From: Exilibacterium tricleocarpae
GTDB lineage: Bacteria > Pseudomonadota > Gammaproteobacteria > Pseudomonadales > Cellvibrionaceae
DNA length: 64,000 bases
Reading direction: 5' to 3'
Assembly: GCF_007004655.1 (NCBI RefSeq)
Contig: NZ_ML660096.1
Location: 158,059-222,058, forward strand
The stretch's first letter is position 1, and each line of letters starts with the position of its first letter. The notes beneath the pieces are model-generated. The model was not told the DNA's origin. It did no database searches and worked only from the letters and a program-made list of their open reading frames with translations. Below are positions 7,802 through 16,636 of this stretch, piece after piece. Both the position numbers and the translations under genes were made by a program.

Positions 7802-10681
7802 ATGCAACCCAAACACTTATTACACGCAATCGGTCGGCGGACGACCCGGCTCGGTCTGGCGCTGATTGTCGCCGGCGTCCTCACATCGGCCTCAGCAGCG
7901 GAGCTTTACGAAAACCGTTTTACTGAAATTCGCAATGAAATATATGATCCGGCCAACGGCTACCTCAGCGCCGATGGCGGTCCCTACCACGCCATTGAAA
8001 CATTTATCGTCGAAGCACCGGATCACGGTCACCAGTCCACCTCCGAAGCCTACTCCTATATTCTCTGGCTCGAAGCTCTGCACGGTAAACTGACCGGCGA
8101 CTGGCAGCCCCTGGCCGACGCCTGGAACATTATCGAAACGCAGATTATTCCCACCACCCAGATGCAACCCACCGCCGACGGCTACAATCCGGCGGCACCG
8201 GCCACCTATGTACCGGAGGGCCCGCTGCCGTCGAGTTATCCACTGCCGCTGACCGCCAGCGCCGCCGTCGGCAATGACCCCATATCCCAGGCGCTGGCAC
8301 AAGAGTACGGCACCTGGGAAATCTACGGCATGCACTGGTTGCTGGACCTGGATAACGTCTACGGCTACGGCAACCTCGGCGACGGCGTCAGCACCCCCTC
8401 CTATATCAACACCTTCCAGCGCGGCGAACAGGAATCGGTGTGGGAGACGGTGCCCCACCCCTCCTGGGACGATTTCTCCTGGGGCGGCCAGACCGGCTTT
8501 CTGGACTTGTTCGTACAGGAACAACAGGCGCCGGCGCAGCAGTGGCGCTACACCAATGCGCCGGATGCCGACGCCCGCGTGGTGCAGGTCATGTACTGGG
8601 CGCTGCAGTGGATGAAAGCGCAGGGCAAAGACCCGGAACAGGTGGCGCCGGGCCTGATGGCAAAAGCCGCAAAAATGGGTGACTACCTGCGCCTGGCCAT
8701 GTTCGACAAATACTTCAAGACCCTGGGCGCCCAGAGTGAAAGCGGCGGCGCCGGCAGCGGTTACGACTCCGCCCATTATCTGATGTCATGGTTCTACTCC
8801 TGGGGCGGCCCGCTGGTTCCCCAGGGCTGGGCCTGGCGCATAGGTTCGAGTCACGTGCACTTCGCCTACCAGAACCCGATGGCCGCCTATGCGCTGTCAC
8901 AGGTACCCGAGCTGATCCCCGCCACCCCCGGCGCCCGCCGCGACTGGGAAACCGGGTTGGAGCGCTCGCTGCAGTTCTTTCAATGGACCCAATCGGCGGA
9001 GGGTGCATTCTCCGGCGGCGCCACCAATAGTTGGAACGGCACTTACGATACCTACCCCCACAACCGCACCTTCTACGGCATGGTCTACACCCCGAACCCG
9101 GTCTACGCCGATCCCGGCTCCGGCACCTGGTTCGGCTGGCAGGCCTGGGGCACCGAAAGGTTGGCCGAGTACTATTACCTGACCGGCGAGCCCCGCACCA
9201 AAGCCATCCTGGACAAGTGGATCGGCTGGGTATTGGCGCCCTCCCCGGCGGTGGGCAAGGCGGTGCTGGATTTCAGCGACAATGATGTCAAGCTGGCGGC
9301 GGAACTGGCCTTCACCGGCCTGCCGGCAGCCTGGAATCCCGCCAACCCGCAACCGAATAACGATTTACACGTAGAGGTAATCACCCAAAACCAGGATGTG
9401 GGCGTGGCTCACAGCCTTGCCAAGACGTTGATGTACTACGCCGCCGCAGAGCAGTTGCACCAGGGCGCAGTGCATGTGGGCGCCCGCGATGCCGCCCAGA
9501 CCATACTCGACCGTTTTTGGACCAACCACCGCACCGCCAAGGGTGTCGCCACACTGGAAACCCGCGGCGACTATAGCCGGGTCAATGATCCCGTGTACTT
9601 CCCGCCGGGGTGGACCGGTACCAATGCGGTAGGCGCCGCTCTCGGTGAGGGCACCACCTTTATCGGCATGCGGCCTTTCTACCAGAGTGACCCCGGCTAC
9701 CAGGAAGTACTGAATGCGGCGGCCGAGGGTCGCGACCCGGCCTTTGTCTACCACCGCTACTGGGCACAGGTGGAAGTGGCCACCGCCAATGCGTTGTTTG
9801 CCGATCTGTTTCCGGTGGTGTGCCAGACCGACTGCCCGCCGCTGGCTCAACCGCAGGCGGTCAGCACCGCGGTCGACACCCCCGTCGCCGTCACCCTGGC
9901 GGGCACCGACAGCAACGGTTCGATCGTCAGCTATAACTACACCCAGCCCGCCAATGGCAGCGTCACCGGCACCGGCGCCACGGTCACCTATACTCCCGCC
10001 GGCGGCTTTAGCGGCAGCGATGCCTTCACCTTCACCGTGACCGACGACGAAAACCTCACCTCCGCGCCCGCCACCGTGTCGATCACCGTTACCGACCCCG
10101 CCATCAACCGGCCACCGGTGGCACAGGCAACGGCCGATCCCGACACCGGAGACGCACCGCTGGCGGTGAACTTCAGCGCTGCCGCCTCCAGCGATCCGGA
10201 CAACGATCCGCTCACCTACAGTTGGGACTTTGGCGACGGCAACAGCGGCACCGGCATCAGCCCCAGCCATACCTACACCGGAGCGGGTAACTACACCGCT
10301 GTGCTGACCGTCGGCGATGGCGAATTCACCGATAGCACCAGTCTGGCAATCACTGTCACGGCCGCACCGACCGGTGTCAGTTGCGACTACGTCGTACAAA
10401 ACCAGTGGAACACCGGCTTTACCGCAGTTATCCGCCTGACCAACAACGGCGCCACCGCCGTCAATGGCTGGCAGGTGGGCTGGCAGTACAGCGAGGGTTC
10501 GCAGGTGAGCCAGGTCTGGAATGCCGTTGTCAGCGGCGGCAATCCCTACACGGCGGCACCCGTGAGCTGGAACAGCACCATCAACCCGGGCCAGACCGTG
10601 GAGTTCGGTTTCAACGGCGTCAAGGGAAGCGCCGACACCCCGGCACCGGTACCGGCGGTAACCGGCGCAGTCTGTAACTAG
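7802..10681 (+). CDS. glycoside hydrolase family 48 cellulase with Ig-like, PKD and CBM2 modules
   Basis: This 959-residue secreted enzyme starts at ATG 7802, preceded by CCTGGAGAC; upstream in-frame codons lack a ribosome site and would add an untypical leader. Residues 1-33 are a signal peptide. Residues 35-672 are the GH48 catalytic domain, recognised by YENRFTEIRNEIYDPANGY and VEAPDHGHQSTSEAYSY. E82 in SEAYSY matches the proton-donor glutamate known from clostridial GH48 enzymes. A cadherin/Ig-like module (about 680-765), a PKD module (about 770-855) and a C-terminal CBM2 (860-959) follow. GH48 enzymes cut cellobiose processively from chain ends of crystalline cellulose and act with endoglucanases, which fits the GH12 gene 106 bases downstream. 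GH48 is mainly known from Firmicutes and Actinobacteria, so this is an uncommon gammaproteobacterial member. Confidence 0.93.
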   Translation: MQPKHLLHAIGRRTTRLGLALIVAGVLTSASAAELYENRFTEIRNEIYDPANGYLSADGGPYHAIETFIVEAPDHGHQSTSEAYSYILWLEALHGKLTGDWQPLADAWNIIETQIIPTTQMQPTADGYNPAAPATYVPEGPLPSSYPLPLTASAAVGNDPISQALAQEYGTWEIYGMHWLLDLDNVYGYGNLGDGVSTPSYINTFQRGEQESVWETVPHPSWDDFSWGGQTGFLDLFVQEQQAPAQQWRYTNAPDADARVVQVMYWALQWMKAQGKDPEQVAPGLMAKAAKMGDYLRLAMFDKYFKTLGAQSESGGAGSGYDSAHYLMSWFYSWGGPLVPQGWAWRIGSSHVHFAYQNPMAAYALSQVPELIPATPGARRDWETGLERSLQFFQWTQSAEGAFSGGATNSWNGTYDTYPHNRTFYGMVYTPNPVYADPGSGTWFGWQAWGTERLAEYYYLTGEPRTKAILDKWIGWVLAPSPAVGKAVLDFSDNDVKLAAELAFTGLPAAWNPANPQPNNDLHVEVITQNQDVGVAHSLAKTLMYYAAAEQLHQGAVHVGARDAAQTILDRFWTNHRTAKGVATLETRGDYSRVNDPVYFPPGWTGTNAVGAALGEGTTFIGMRPFYQSDPGYQEVLNAAAEGRDPAFVYHRYWAQVEVATANALFADLFPVVCQTDCPPLAQPQAVSTAVDTPVAVTLAGTDSNGSIVSYNYTQPANGSVTGTGATVTYTPAGGFSGSDAFTFTVTDDENLTSAPATVSITVTDPAINRPPVAQATADPDTGDAPLAVNFSAAASSDPDNDPLTYSWDFGDGNSGTGISPSHTYTGAGNYTAVLTVGDGEFTDSTSLAITVTAAPTGVSCDYVVQNQWNTGFTAVIRLTNNGATAVNGWQVGWQYSEGSQVSQVWNAVVSGGNPYTAAPVSWNSTINPGQTVEFGFNGVKGSADTPAPVPAVTGAVCN

Positions 10682-10787
10682 CGGTCAGTAACGGCCTGCT
10701 ACTCAATCGGCAGGCGATTCAATCACGAGCCCGGACAGTGTTATAACGCCACCGGCCGGGCTCCCAACCCAACCATGAGGTCAACCG

Positions 10788-12128
10788 ATGAACAATCACC
10801 CGAGACACTTAACCGGCCCGGCAACGGCCCTGCTACTGTGGGTGGTGGCAGCTGCCTGCGGTGCCCAGACCGGCGGCCAGATCTGCGCAAAGTGGGGCAC
10901 ACTCAGCGTCGCCGGCGGCGAATATACGCTGCAGAACAATATCTGGGGCGCCGACACCGCCCAGTGCATCAGTCCGGTCGGCACCACCGGTTTTAAAATC
11001 GACAGCGCCAACCACAGCAACTTCGGCGGCCTGCCCGCGGCCTACCCCTCCATCTTCAAAGGCTGCCACTGGGAGGACTGTACCCCGGACAGCGGCATGC
11101 CGGTGCGGGTCAGCGACGTCAACGACGCCATGTTGAGCTGGAGTTTCAATACCATCAGCGGCGATACCTGGAATGCGACCGCCGAGGCCTGGTTCAAAAC
11201 CAACGCCATTCCGGGCCCTCCCGACGGCGCCGAGTTGATGTTGTGGCTGGACCATAACGGCGGCGTGCAACCGGGCGGCTCGTTTACCGGCACGGTGTCC
11301 CTGGCGGGCGCCACCTGGGAGGTCTGGTTTACCGACAGCCCCGGCTGGAACTTCGTCACCTACCGGCGCCAGGTCCCTGCGAGTTCCGCCGCCCTCGATC
11401 TCAAACCTTTTATCGACGATGCCCGGGCGCGGGGTTATATCGACCCGAACTGGTATCTGATGGATATGGAAGCCGGCTTCGAAGTCTGGCAGGGCGGCGC
11501 CGGCCTGCAACTCAACGCTTTTTCCTTTGCGGTCAACTCAGAGCCACCGACCGGCAACCGACCGCCCCAGGCCGCCATCAGCGCCACCCCAGGCGCCGGT
11601 GCCGCACCTTTGGCTGTCAGCTTCAGCGCCGCCGCCTCCCGCGATCCGGATGGTGATCCGCTCACTTACAGCTGGGATTTCGGCGACGGCAACGGCGCCA
11701 CCGGGGTCACGGCCAGCCACACTTATACGACACCGGGCAGCTACAGTGCCAGCGTCAGTGTCAGCGACGGCGAGGCGGCTGCGGTGGCCACCACCACTGT
11801 CGAGGTGGCGGGCAGCGGTGGTGTCAGTTGTGAATATATTCTGTTGAACGAGTGGAACACCGGCTTTACCGCCAGTATCCGCCTGACCAACAACGGTGCC
11901 ACCACCGTCAACGGCTGGTCTGTCGGCTGGACCTACACGGACGGCTCCAGTATCGGCAATCTGTGGAACGCGAGCCTGGCTGGCAATAATCCCTATACGG
12001 CGACACCCGTGAGCTGGAACAGCACGGTCAATCCGGGCCAGACCGTGGAATTCGGTTTCAACGGCAACAAGGGGACAACCAATGCGCCGGCACCCCAGCC
12101 TGCCGTGACCGGCAACCTCTGTGACTGA
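10788..12128 (+). CDS. glycoside hydrolase family 12 endoglucanase with PKD and CBM2
   Basis: The 446-residue product has a signal peptide (about residues 1-26), a GH12 domain (about 30-250), a PKD module (about 258-340) and a C-terminal CBM2 (347-446). The GH12 domain shows MPVRVSDVNDAMLSWSFN, the nucleophile E149 in AELMLWL and the acid/base E232 in GFEVWQGG. GH12 enzymes cut beta-1,4-glucan or xyloglucan internally with retention of configuration. Its PKD and CBM2 modules resemble those of the GH48 gene closely, down to shared WNTGFTA-IRLTNNGAT stretches, so the modules were probably copied between the genes. Endo-cutting here would create chain ends for GH48. The two genes probably share a transcript. 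Confidence 0.92.
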   Translation: MNNHPRHLTGPATALLLWVVAAACGAQTGGQICAKWGTLSVAGGEYTLQNNIWGADTAQCISPVGTTGFKIDSANHSNFGGLPAAYPSIFKGCHWEDCTPDSGMPVRVSDVNDAMLSWSFNTISGDTWNATAEAWFKTNAIPGPPDGAELMLWLDHNGGVQPGGSFTGTVSLAGATWEVWFTDSPGWNFVTYRRQVPASSAALDLKPFIDDARARGYIDPNWYLMDMEAGFEVWQGGAGLQLNAFSFAVNSEPPTGNRPPQAAISATPGAGAAPLAVSFSAAASRDPDGDPLTYSWDFGDGNGATGVTASHTYTTPGSYSASVSVSDGEAAAVATTTVEVAGSGGVSCEYILLNEWNTGFTASIRLTNNGATTVNGWSVGWTYTDGSSIGNLWNASLAGNNPYTATPVSWNSTVNPGQTVEFGFNGNKGTTNAPAPQPAVTGNLCD

Positions 12129-12132
12129 GTGA

Positions 12133-12177
12133 CCGGGGTGGCACTGACTTTAGTTATATGCGGTTAGTGCCACCCGG
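12133..12177 (+). terminator. hairpin terminator of the cellulase genes
   Basis: CCGGGGTGGCACTGAC at 12133-12148 pairs with GTTAGTGCCACCCGG at 12163-12177, leaving a 14-base loop, four bases after the GH12 stop codon. No strong T-run follows, so termination could also rely on the larger hairpins that come next. Confidence 0.6.
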
Positions 12178-12190
12178 CACGGGCCGCGCC

Positions 12191-12307
12191 GGTGCAGGGT
12201 ATTTTTAAGCCTTCCGGTAGCGGGACCTCGACGATCCGGCACTGCTTGCTGCTACACCCCCCTGCTGGTACGAGGTTCCAGTGTGGGGCTGAAAAACACC
12301 CTGCACC
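12191..12307 (+). repeat. large hairpin element with a conserved interior, copy 1
   Basis: The terminal arms 12191-12210 and 12288-12307 pair over 20 bases with two or three mismatches. The interior of about 80 bases includes CGGGACCTC and ACTGCTTGCT. It is the inverted counterpart of the interior of 12377-12493; the most similar part is 12210-12258 against 12425-12474. The terminal arms of the two copies are unrelated in sequence. The element lies between convergent genes. Confidence 0.8.
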
Positions 12308-12376
12308 GACACGTCCCTGGTTGGGCAGATCACTGCAAATTGAAAGGTATCCAGTGGCACTGCACCAGGTTTGCGT

Positions 12377-12493
12377 CGGGGGTGACTGTGTTAGGCCCCA
12401 CTCTCGAATTACATGCCAAAAGCGGGGTGTAGTAGCAAGCAGTTCCAGACCGCAGAGGTCCCGTTATTGGAAGGTCTAACACAGTCACCCCCG
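12377..12493 (-). repeat. large hairpin element with a conserved interior, copy 2 (inverted)
   Basis: The terminal arms CGGGGGTGACTGTGTTAG (12377-12394) and CTAACACAGTCACCCCCG (12476-12493) are an 18-base perfect inverted repeat. The interior, read on the minus strand, follows copy 1 base for base over roughly 80 positions, at about three in four identical. Copy 1 lies 70 bases away in the opposite orientation. Confidence 0.8.
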
Positions 12494-12608
12494 GCGTGAA
12501 CCGGCCCGGATGGCACAACGTCTGCAACAGCCCCCAAAGAAACACGCTAGAGAGCAAAAAACACCGCAGACCGTATCCCTCTGCAAAACACTGGCAAAAC
12601 CGCATCCG

Positions 12609-14144
12609 CTAAGTTGCCGGATATACATAACTCGACTGTATACCCAGCGGCAACCCGAGCCCCCAGTAAATCAGCAGGAATACCGTCCAGGCCAGTAATA
12701 TGGCAATGGAGTAAGGCAGCATCAAGGATACTACCGTACCTATACCAGTCCCCTTCACATAGCGCTGGCAGTAAACCACCACCAGCGGGAAGTAAGGCAT
12801 CAGCGGGGTCACCACATTGGAGGCCGAATCCCCCAGCCGGTAGGCGGCCTGGGTCAGGTCCGGCGAGATGTTCAACTGCATCAGCATGGGGACGAAAATC
12901 GGTCCGAGCAGGGCCCATTTGGCGGACGCCGAGCCGACAAACAGGTTGACGAAGGCGGTCAGAAAAATCAGCCCGACGATGGTCACCATACTCGGCAGCG
13001 CCCAGTCCCGTAGCACTTGTGCGCCTTCGATCGCCAGCAGCGCGCCCAGGTTCGACTTGCCGAAAGCGTCGATAAACAGCGAGCAGAAAAACGCCATCAC
13101 CACGTAGTAACTCATGCCCTGCATGGCCTTGGTCATGGAATCGATCACGTCCTTGCTGGTTTTGAAGGTGCCGGCCATATAGCCGTAAACCACGCCGGGC
13201 AGCACAAACAGCAGGAAGATCAGCGGCACGATGGAGCGCATCACCGGCGCGGAAAAAGACGCGAGCTGACCGTCGGGCGCGCGCAACGGCGAAGTCTCCG
13301 GCAGTAATATCAGCACCAGCGCGACTATGCCCGCCAGCATCACCGCCACCGATACCCGCAGCGCCTTGCGCTCTTTATCGCCGAGATCGTCAAACTTGGG
13401 GATAGCGTCAGGATCACCGTCGACAACGGTTTGCTGCAGGCGCGGCTCGATGATCTTATCGGTCAGGTACCAGCCCAGCAGGATGATCAAAATGCTCGAT
13501 GCCGAGGTAAACGCCCAGTTATTCAGCGGGTTGACCTGGATGTCCGGGTCGATGATCTGCGCCGCACTCTGGGTAAAACTCTGCAACAGCGGATCGATCG
13601 CCGAGGGCACAAAGTTAGCACTGAAGCCGCCGCTGACGCCGGCGAACGCCGCCGCTATCCCGGCCAGGGGATGGCGGCCCATTGCATAAAAAATAACCCC
13701 GGCGAGGGGAATCACCAACACATAGCCGGCATCCGTCGCGGTGTGACTGACGATCGCCACCAGGATGATCGACGGTGTCAACAGCGACTTGGGAGTTGCG
13801 TCGAGCATGCGTTTGATGGCAGCATTGATAAAACCCGAGTGCTCGGCAACCCCGACCCCCAACATCGCCACCAGCACCACCCCAAGCGGCGCGAAGCTGG
13901 TAAATATGGTAACCATGCGGGAGAGGAAATCGGCCAGATTGGCGCCGGTGAGCAGGTTATTGACCACCACCGGTTGCGCGGTGCGGGGGTCAATGGCATC
14001 GAAACTGAAATTGGACAGCAGGGCCGAGAGCACCCAGACAGCGACCAGACTAATAAGAAATATGACGGCGGGATCAGGCAGTTTATTGCCAACTACTTCT
14101 ATCTTATCGAGGGCTCGGGTTGCCCAACTGTTTCCATCATTCAT
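12609..14144 (-). CDS. AbgT-family transporter
   Basis: This 511-residue inner-membrane protein has about ten to twelve hydrophobic segments and matches the AbgT family in length and motifs. The start region DKIEVVGNKLPDPAVIF, the segment ILVAIVSHTATDAGYVLVIP and the late stretch YRLGDSASNVVTPLMPYFPL are characteristic. AbgT members import p-aminobenzoyl-glutamate in E. coli, while some relatives (MtrF, YdaH) export p-aminobenzoate and sulfonamides using the proton gradient. Which direction applies here cannot be read. The gene is single and converges on the cellulase operon. No peptidase partner (AbgA/AbgB) is nearby. Confidence 0.88.
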   Translation of the reverse strand: MNDGNSWATRALDKIEVVGNKLPDPAVIFLISLVAVWVLSALLSNFSFDAIDPRTAQPVVVNNLLTGANLADFLSRMVTIFTSFAPLGVVLVAMLGVGVAEHSGFINAAIKRMLDATPKSLLTPSIILVAIVSHTATDAGYVLVIPLAGVIFYAMGRHPLAGIAAAFAGVSGGFSANFVPSAIDPLLQSFTQSAAQIIDPDIQVNPLNNWAFTSASSILIILLGWYLTDKIIEPRLQQTVVDGDPDAIPKFDDLGDKERKALRVSVAVMLAGIVALVLILLPETSPLRAPDGQLASFSAPVMRSIVPLIFLLFVLPGVVYGYMAGTFKTSKDVIDSMTKAMQGMSYYVVMAFFCSLFIDAFGKSNLGALLAIEGAQVLRDWALPSMVTIVGLIFLTAFVNLFVGSASAKWALLGPIFVPMLMQLNISPDLTQAAYRLGDSASNVVTPLMPYFPLVVVYCQRYVKGTGIGTVVSLMLPYSIAILLAWTVFLLIYWGLGLPLGIQSSYVYPAT

Positions 14145-14267
14145 TAGATGACGTCCTGTGTTTTTTATGGTTTGCAGCCTCAGCGCCCGATAATGCCATA
14201 GGCTGTGGGAATAGAAAACCGGATGTAACGGCTATGACTTGCAGGGCGTCACCGCAACCTGATAGAT

Positions 14268-14365
14268 TGCTGCCCGTTAATATAAACAGTTGCCCTTTAA
14301 TATAAACGGCTGCCCTTATACTGTGAACGGCGGCCTTTTACTGTAAATTGCCGCTTTTTAATAAT
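14268..14365 (+). repeat. four to five imperfect ~20-base tandem repeats upstream of the DUF945 gene
   Basis: The unit is close to TGCCCTTTAATATAAACGGC. It recurs at about 14271, 14291, 14311, 14332 and, more degraded, 14350, with growing divergence toward the gene. The block ends 30 bases before the DUF945 start codon, so it covers the expected promoter. The AT-rich unit could offer repeated -10 elements or operators. Confidence 0.65.
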
Positions 14366-14394
14366 GACAGACAAATCCAAGCAGGGAGAGAGCC

Positions 14395-15843
14395 ATGAAG
14401 AAAACTGTAGCCTACGCCGCGTTGCTATTGATCGCAGCCGGCCTGATCGGACCCAAGTTTATCGGCGCCAGCGCCAAGGAGCGGGTCGATACCTATGTCG
14501 AAGCCCTCAACAGCAACACAGTTTACAAGGCGAGTTGGAAAGAATACCGAAGCGGCTGGTTCGAGTCCGGCGGCACCTTGCAATTCGAGCTTAATATGCC
14601 GGCGCTTGCCGCCGCCCCGGACGCTGATGCAACTGCCGAGATCGATCCCGTCGCCTTCGGCTTCGATGCCGAGGTGACGATGCAACACGGCCCGGTGTTG
14701 ACCCGCGAGGGTTTCGCCCTGGGTCTGGTCAACTGGCAGCTCGACCTGGTACAACCCCAGGGCCTGGAGGGTATGGTGCAGTGGGATGAATCCCTGCCAT
14801 TGTACAGCGCCGCCGGCCAGGCGGGCCTGTTTGGCGATATGCGCTTTAGTGAACAAATTCCGGCGCTAAAACTGCAAATCGATGCCGGGGCGCCGCAATT
14901 CGACTTTAGCGGTTATACCTCCGGCGGCACCCTCAGCGGCGGGCAGGTCGAATACCGGGGCAGCTCCCGGGGTATGAGCACGGCCGGTCCTGAGGGCGGC
15001 ATGGAGATGGGCGCTATCGACGTTGATTTTACCGCGCAGTATGACGGTGACCTGGTCGATCTGATGGCCGGCGCCCTTTACGATATGCAGGGGTCCGTCA
15101 AGCTGGCCTCTATCAAGGCCGCCGGCGACGAGCCCGTTTTCGATCTGCAAAACCTGGTGATGGATATCGACTCCATCCTCAGCGACAACGGCGACCTGGC
15201 CGATATCAAGCTCGGCTACGCCGCTGCCAGGGTCACCGCCGGCGATACGCGGGTGACCGATGCCGGCGTCGATATCATCGTCGAAAACTACAGTGCCGAA
15301 TTCAACAAGCGCTACACCAAGCTGCTGGCAGACTCCACCGGCAACACCGACGTCGAGCAGATACAGGCACAGATGCAGACCTTCATGCAACAGGACCTGC
15401 TCCTGTTGTTGCGGGAAAACCCCGAACTGAAGTTGGAAAACCTGCGTTTCTCCCTGCCCGAAGGCGAGTTCAAGGGCCGGGCGCAGATCAAACTCGACGG
15501 CATCACCGAGCTGCCGGCCGACCCCAACGATCCGGAATTTTGGCTGCAACATATTGTGATGTCGGCCAACCTGGCTGCCGACAATGCGCTTGCCGAGCGC
15601 ATTGCCGTCCAATTTGCGCAGATGCAACTGAGCAATAACGCCCCGCCGGAGACAACGCCCGAACAGCTTGCCGAGGCCGCGCAGCAACAGGGGCCGATGA
15701 TGCTGGGGATGTTCGGTCAACAGGGCATACTGGTGCAGCAAGAGGGCCAATACCGCTTTGACTTTTCCTACAACAAAGGCGAGAGCGTGTTGAACGGCAA
15801 CCCGATCGATCTGCCGATCGGCGCCATACTCAGCGCCAAATAA
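14395..15843 (+). CDS. DUF945 (YdgA-type) periplasmic protein
   Basis: The 482-residue protein begins with a hydrophobic anchor or signal (residues 3-20) followed by GPKFIGASAKERVDTYVEAL, typical of DUF945 proteins. The family signature of a short loop with YRSGWFESGGTLQFEL follows at about residues 51-66. The middle consists of repeated beta-rich stretches that resemble AsmA-like lipid-handling folds, and the C-terminus has LNGNPIDLPIGAIL. DUF945 proteins such as YdgA sit in the periplasm and their function is not settled. The start has a strong ribosome site (GGGAGAGAGCC). Tandem AT-rich repeats precede the gene. Confidence 0.85.
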   Translation: MKKTVAYAALLLIAAGLIGPKFIGASAKERVDTYVEALNSNTVYKASWKEYRSGWFESGGTLQFELNMPALAAAPDADATAEIDPVAFGFDAEVTMQHGPVLTREGFALGLVNWQLDLVQPQGLEGMVQWDESLPLYSAAGQAGLFGDMRFSEQIPALKLQIDAGAPQFDFSGYTSGGTLSGGQVEYRGSSRGMSTAGPEGGMEMGAIDVDFTAQYDGDLVDLMAGALYDMQGSVKLASIKAAGDEPVFDLQNLVMDIDSILSDNGDLADIKLGYAAARVTAGDTRVTDAGVDIIVENYSAEFNKRYTKLLADSTGNTDVEQIQAQMQTFMQQDLLLLLRENPELKLENLRFSLPEGEFKGRAQIKLDGITELPADPNDPEFWLQHIVMSANLAADNALAERIAVQFAQMQLSNNAPPETTPEQLAEAAQQQGPMMLGMFGQQGILVQQEGQYRFDFSYNKGESVLNGNPIDLPIGAILSAK

Positions 15844-15927
15844 GGCTGCCGGCGTAGTTCGAGCCGAGATCGATTTGCGGGGATGCCTCTTTCGGTTTCG
15901 GTGGCACCTCTTCCAGCGGCACGATGC

Positions 15928-15950
15928 GGGGACAGGTTTTACCTGTCCCC
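15928..15950. terminator. perfect hairpin between the DUF945 gene and the barrel gene
   Basis: GGGGACAGGT at 15928-15937 pairs with ACCTGTCCCC at 15941-15950 around a three-base loop. It lies about 85 bases after the DUF945 stop. A second small palindrome, CCGGCTTAAGCCGG, lies at about 15996-16009, directly before the stop of the convergent barrel gene. Either could terminate transcription in both directions. Confidence 0.6.
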
Positions 15951-16009
15951 TTCGAGAGGGTCCACTCCCCTGTGCTAATAGCACCCCTCACCGTGCCGGC
16001 TTAAGCCGG

Positions 16010-16636
16010 TTAGAACAAATAACTGAGACCAGTGGTGATCTGGGTATTGTGGGTGAACTTATCGTCCCCGATCAAATTCGTCTTATAGATGTAATCCCGG
16101 TAGTCGACCCGCAGCAATAGATCACGGGTCAAAGCCAACTGGTAGCCGACCCCCACAGTGTAGGTAAAACTGCCCTCGCCACCAAAATCCGTATCACCAA
16201 TCCCGGCCACCACATAGAGCGATGACAGCATGGCGTTAGCTTCGGAAAAAAACTGCTCGGCCTGCAGCACATTGTAACCCACCAGAAAATCAAAGTGCCG
16301 AAACGTCCTGTCGTCGCCGGAGAATATTTTCCCCTGACTTTCTTCAAACGACGACAGCGAGGAATCCGCCTGCAGATAATTCAACTGCATAAAGAAATTT
16401 TCATCCGTGTTGAAGGTGGCATTGACGCCGAACACCCACTCGCTGCCGAAATCCTCGATATTCAGCACACCGGTAAACACGCCGACATCAAAGTATTCAG
16501 TATCTATGCGATCGGCCCCGGTGCCGGGCGCAGGCTGCCCGTCCGTATCGGCCAACACGGCCGCACCCTGACCGAGAAACCCGGCCAGCGCGGCACCCTT
16601 TGCTACTAAAAAAATGCGTTGAAACCAAGATTCCAT
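16010..16636 (-). CDS. outer-membrane beta-barrel protein of the OMP_myx_plus kind (machine component)
   Basis: This 208-residue protein has a signal peptide (residues 1-29, ending AAVLA) and the pattern IDTEYFDVGVFTGVLNIEDFGSEW that opens the small barrel family shared by myxobacteria and some gammaproteobacteria (TIGR04565-like). Strand pairs such as FNTDENFFMQLNYLQADSS and LLLRVDYRDYIYKTN follow, and the chain ends in F. It overlaps the next gene upstream (16606-17373) by 31 bases, so the three barrel genes form one operon read away from the TPR/TolQR genes. In Myxococcus, small barrels of this sort (GltA, GltB, GltH) form the outer-membrane part of the gliding machine; the same role is inferred here. 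Confidence 0.75.
   Translation of the reverse strand: MESWFQRIFLVAKGAALAGFLGQGAAVLADTDGQPAPGTGADRIDTEYFDVGVFTGVLNIEDFGSEWVFGVNATFNTDENFFMQLNYLQADSSLSSFEESQGKIFSGDDRTFRHFDFLVGYNVLQAEQFFSEANAMLSSLYVVAGIGDTDFGGEGSFTYTVGVGYQLALTRDLLLRVDYRDYIYKTNLIGDDKFTHNTQITTGLSYLF

Noticed and set aside
9365-10399. Long open frame antisense to the GH48 tail
   Set aside because: Gly/Val-rich mirror of GC-rich coding sequence; the sense strand encodes GH48, PKD and CBM2 modules.
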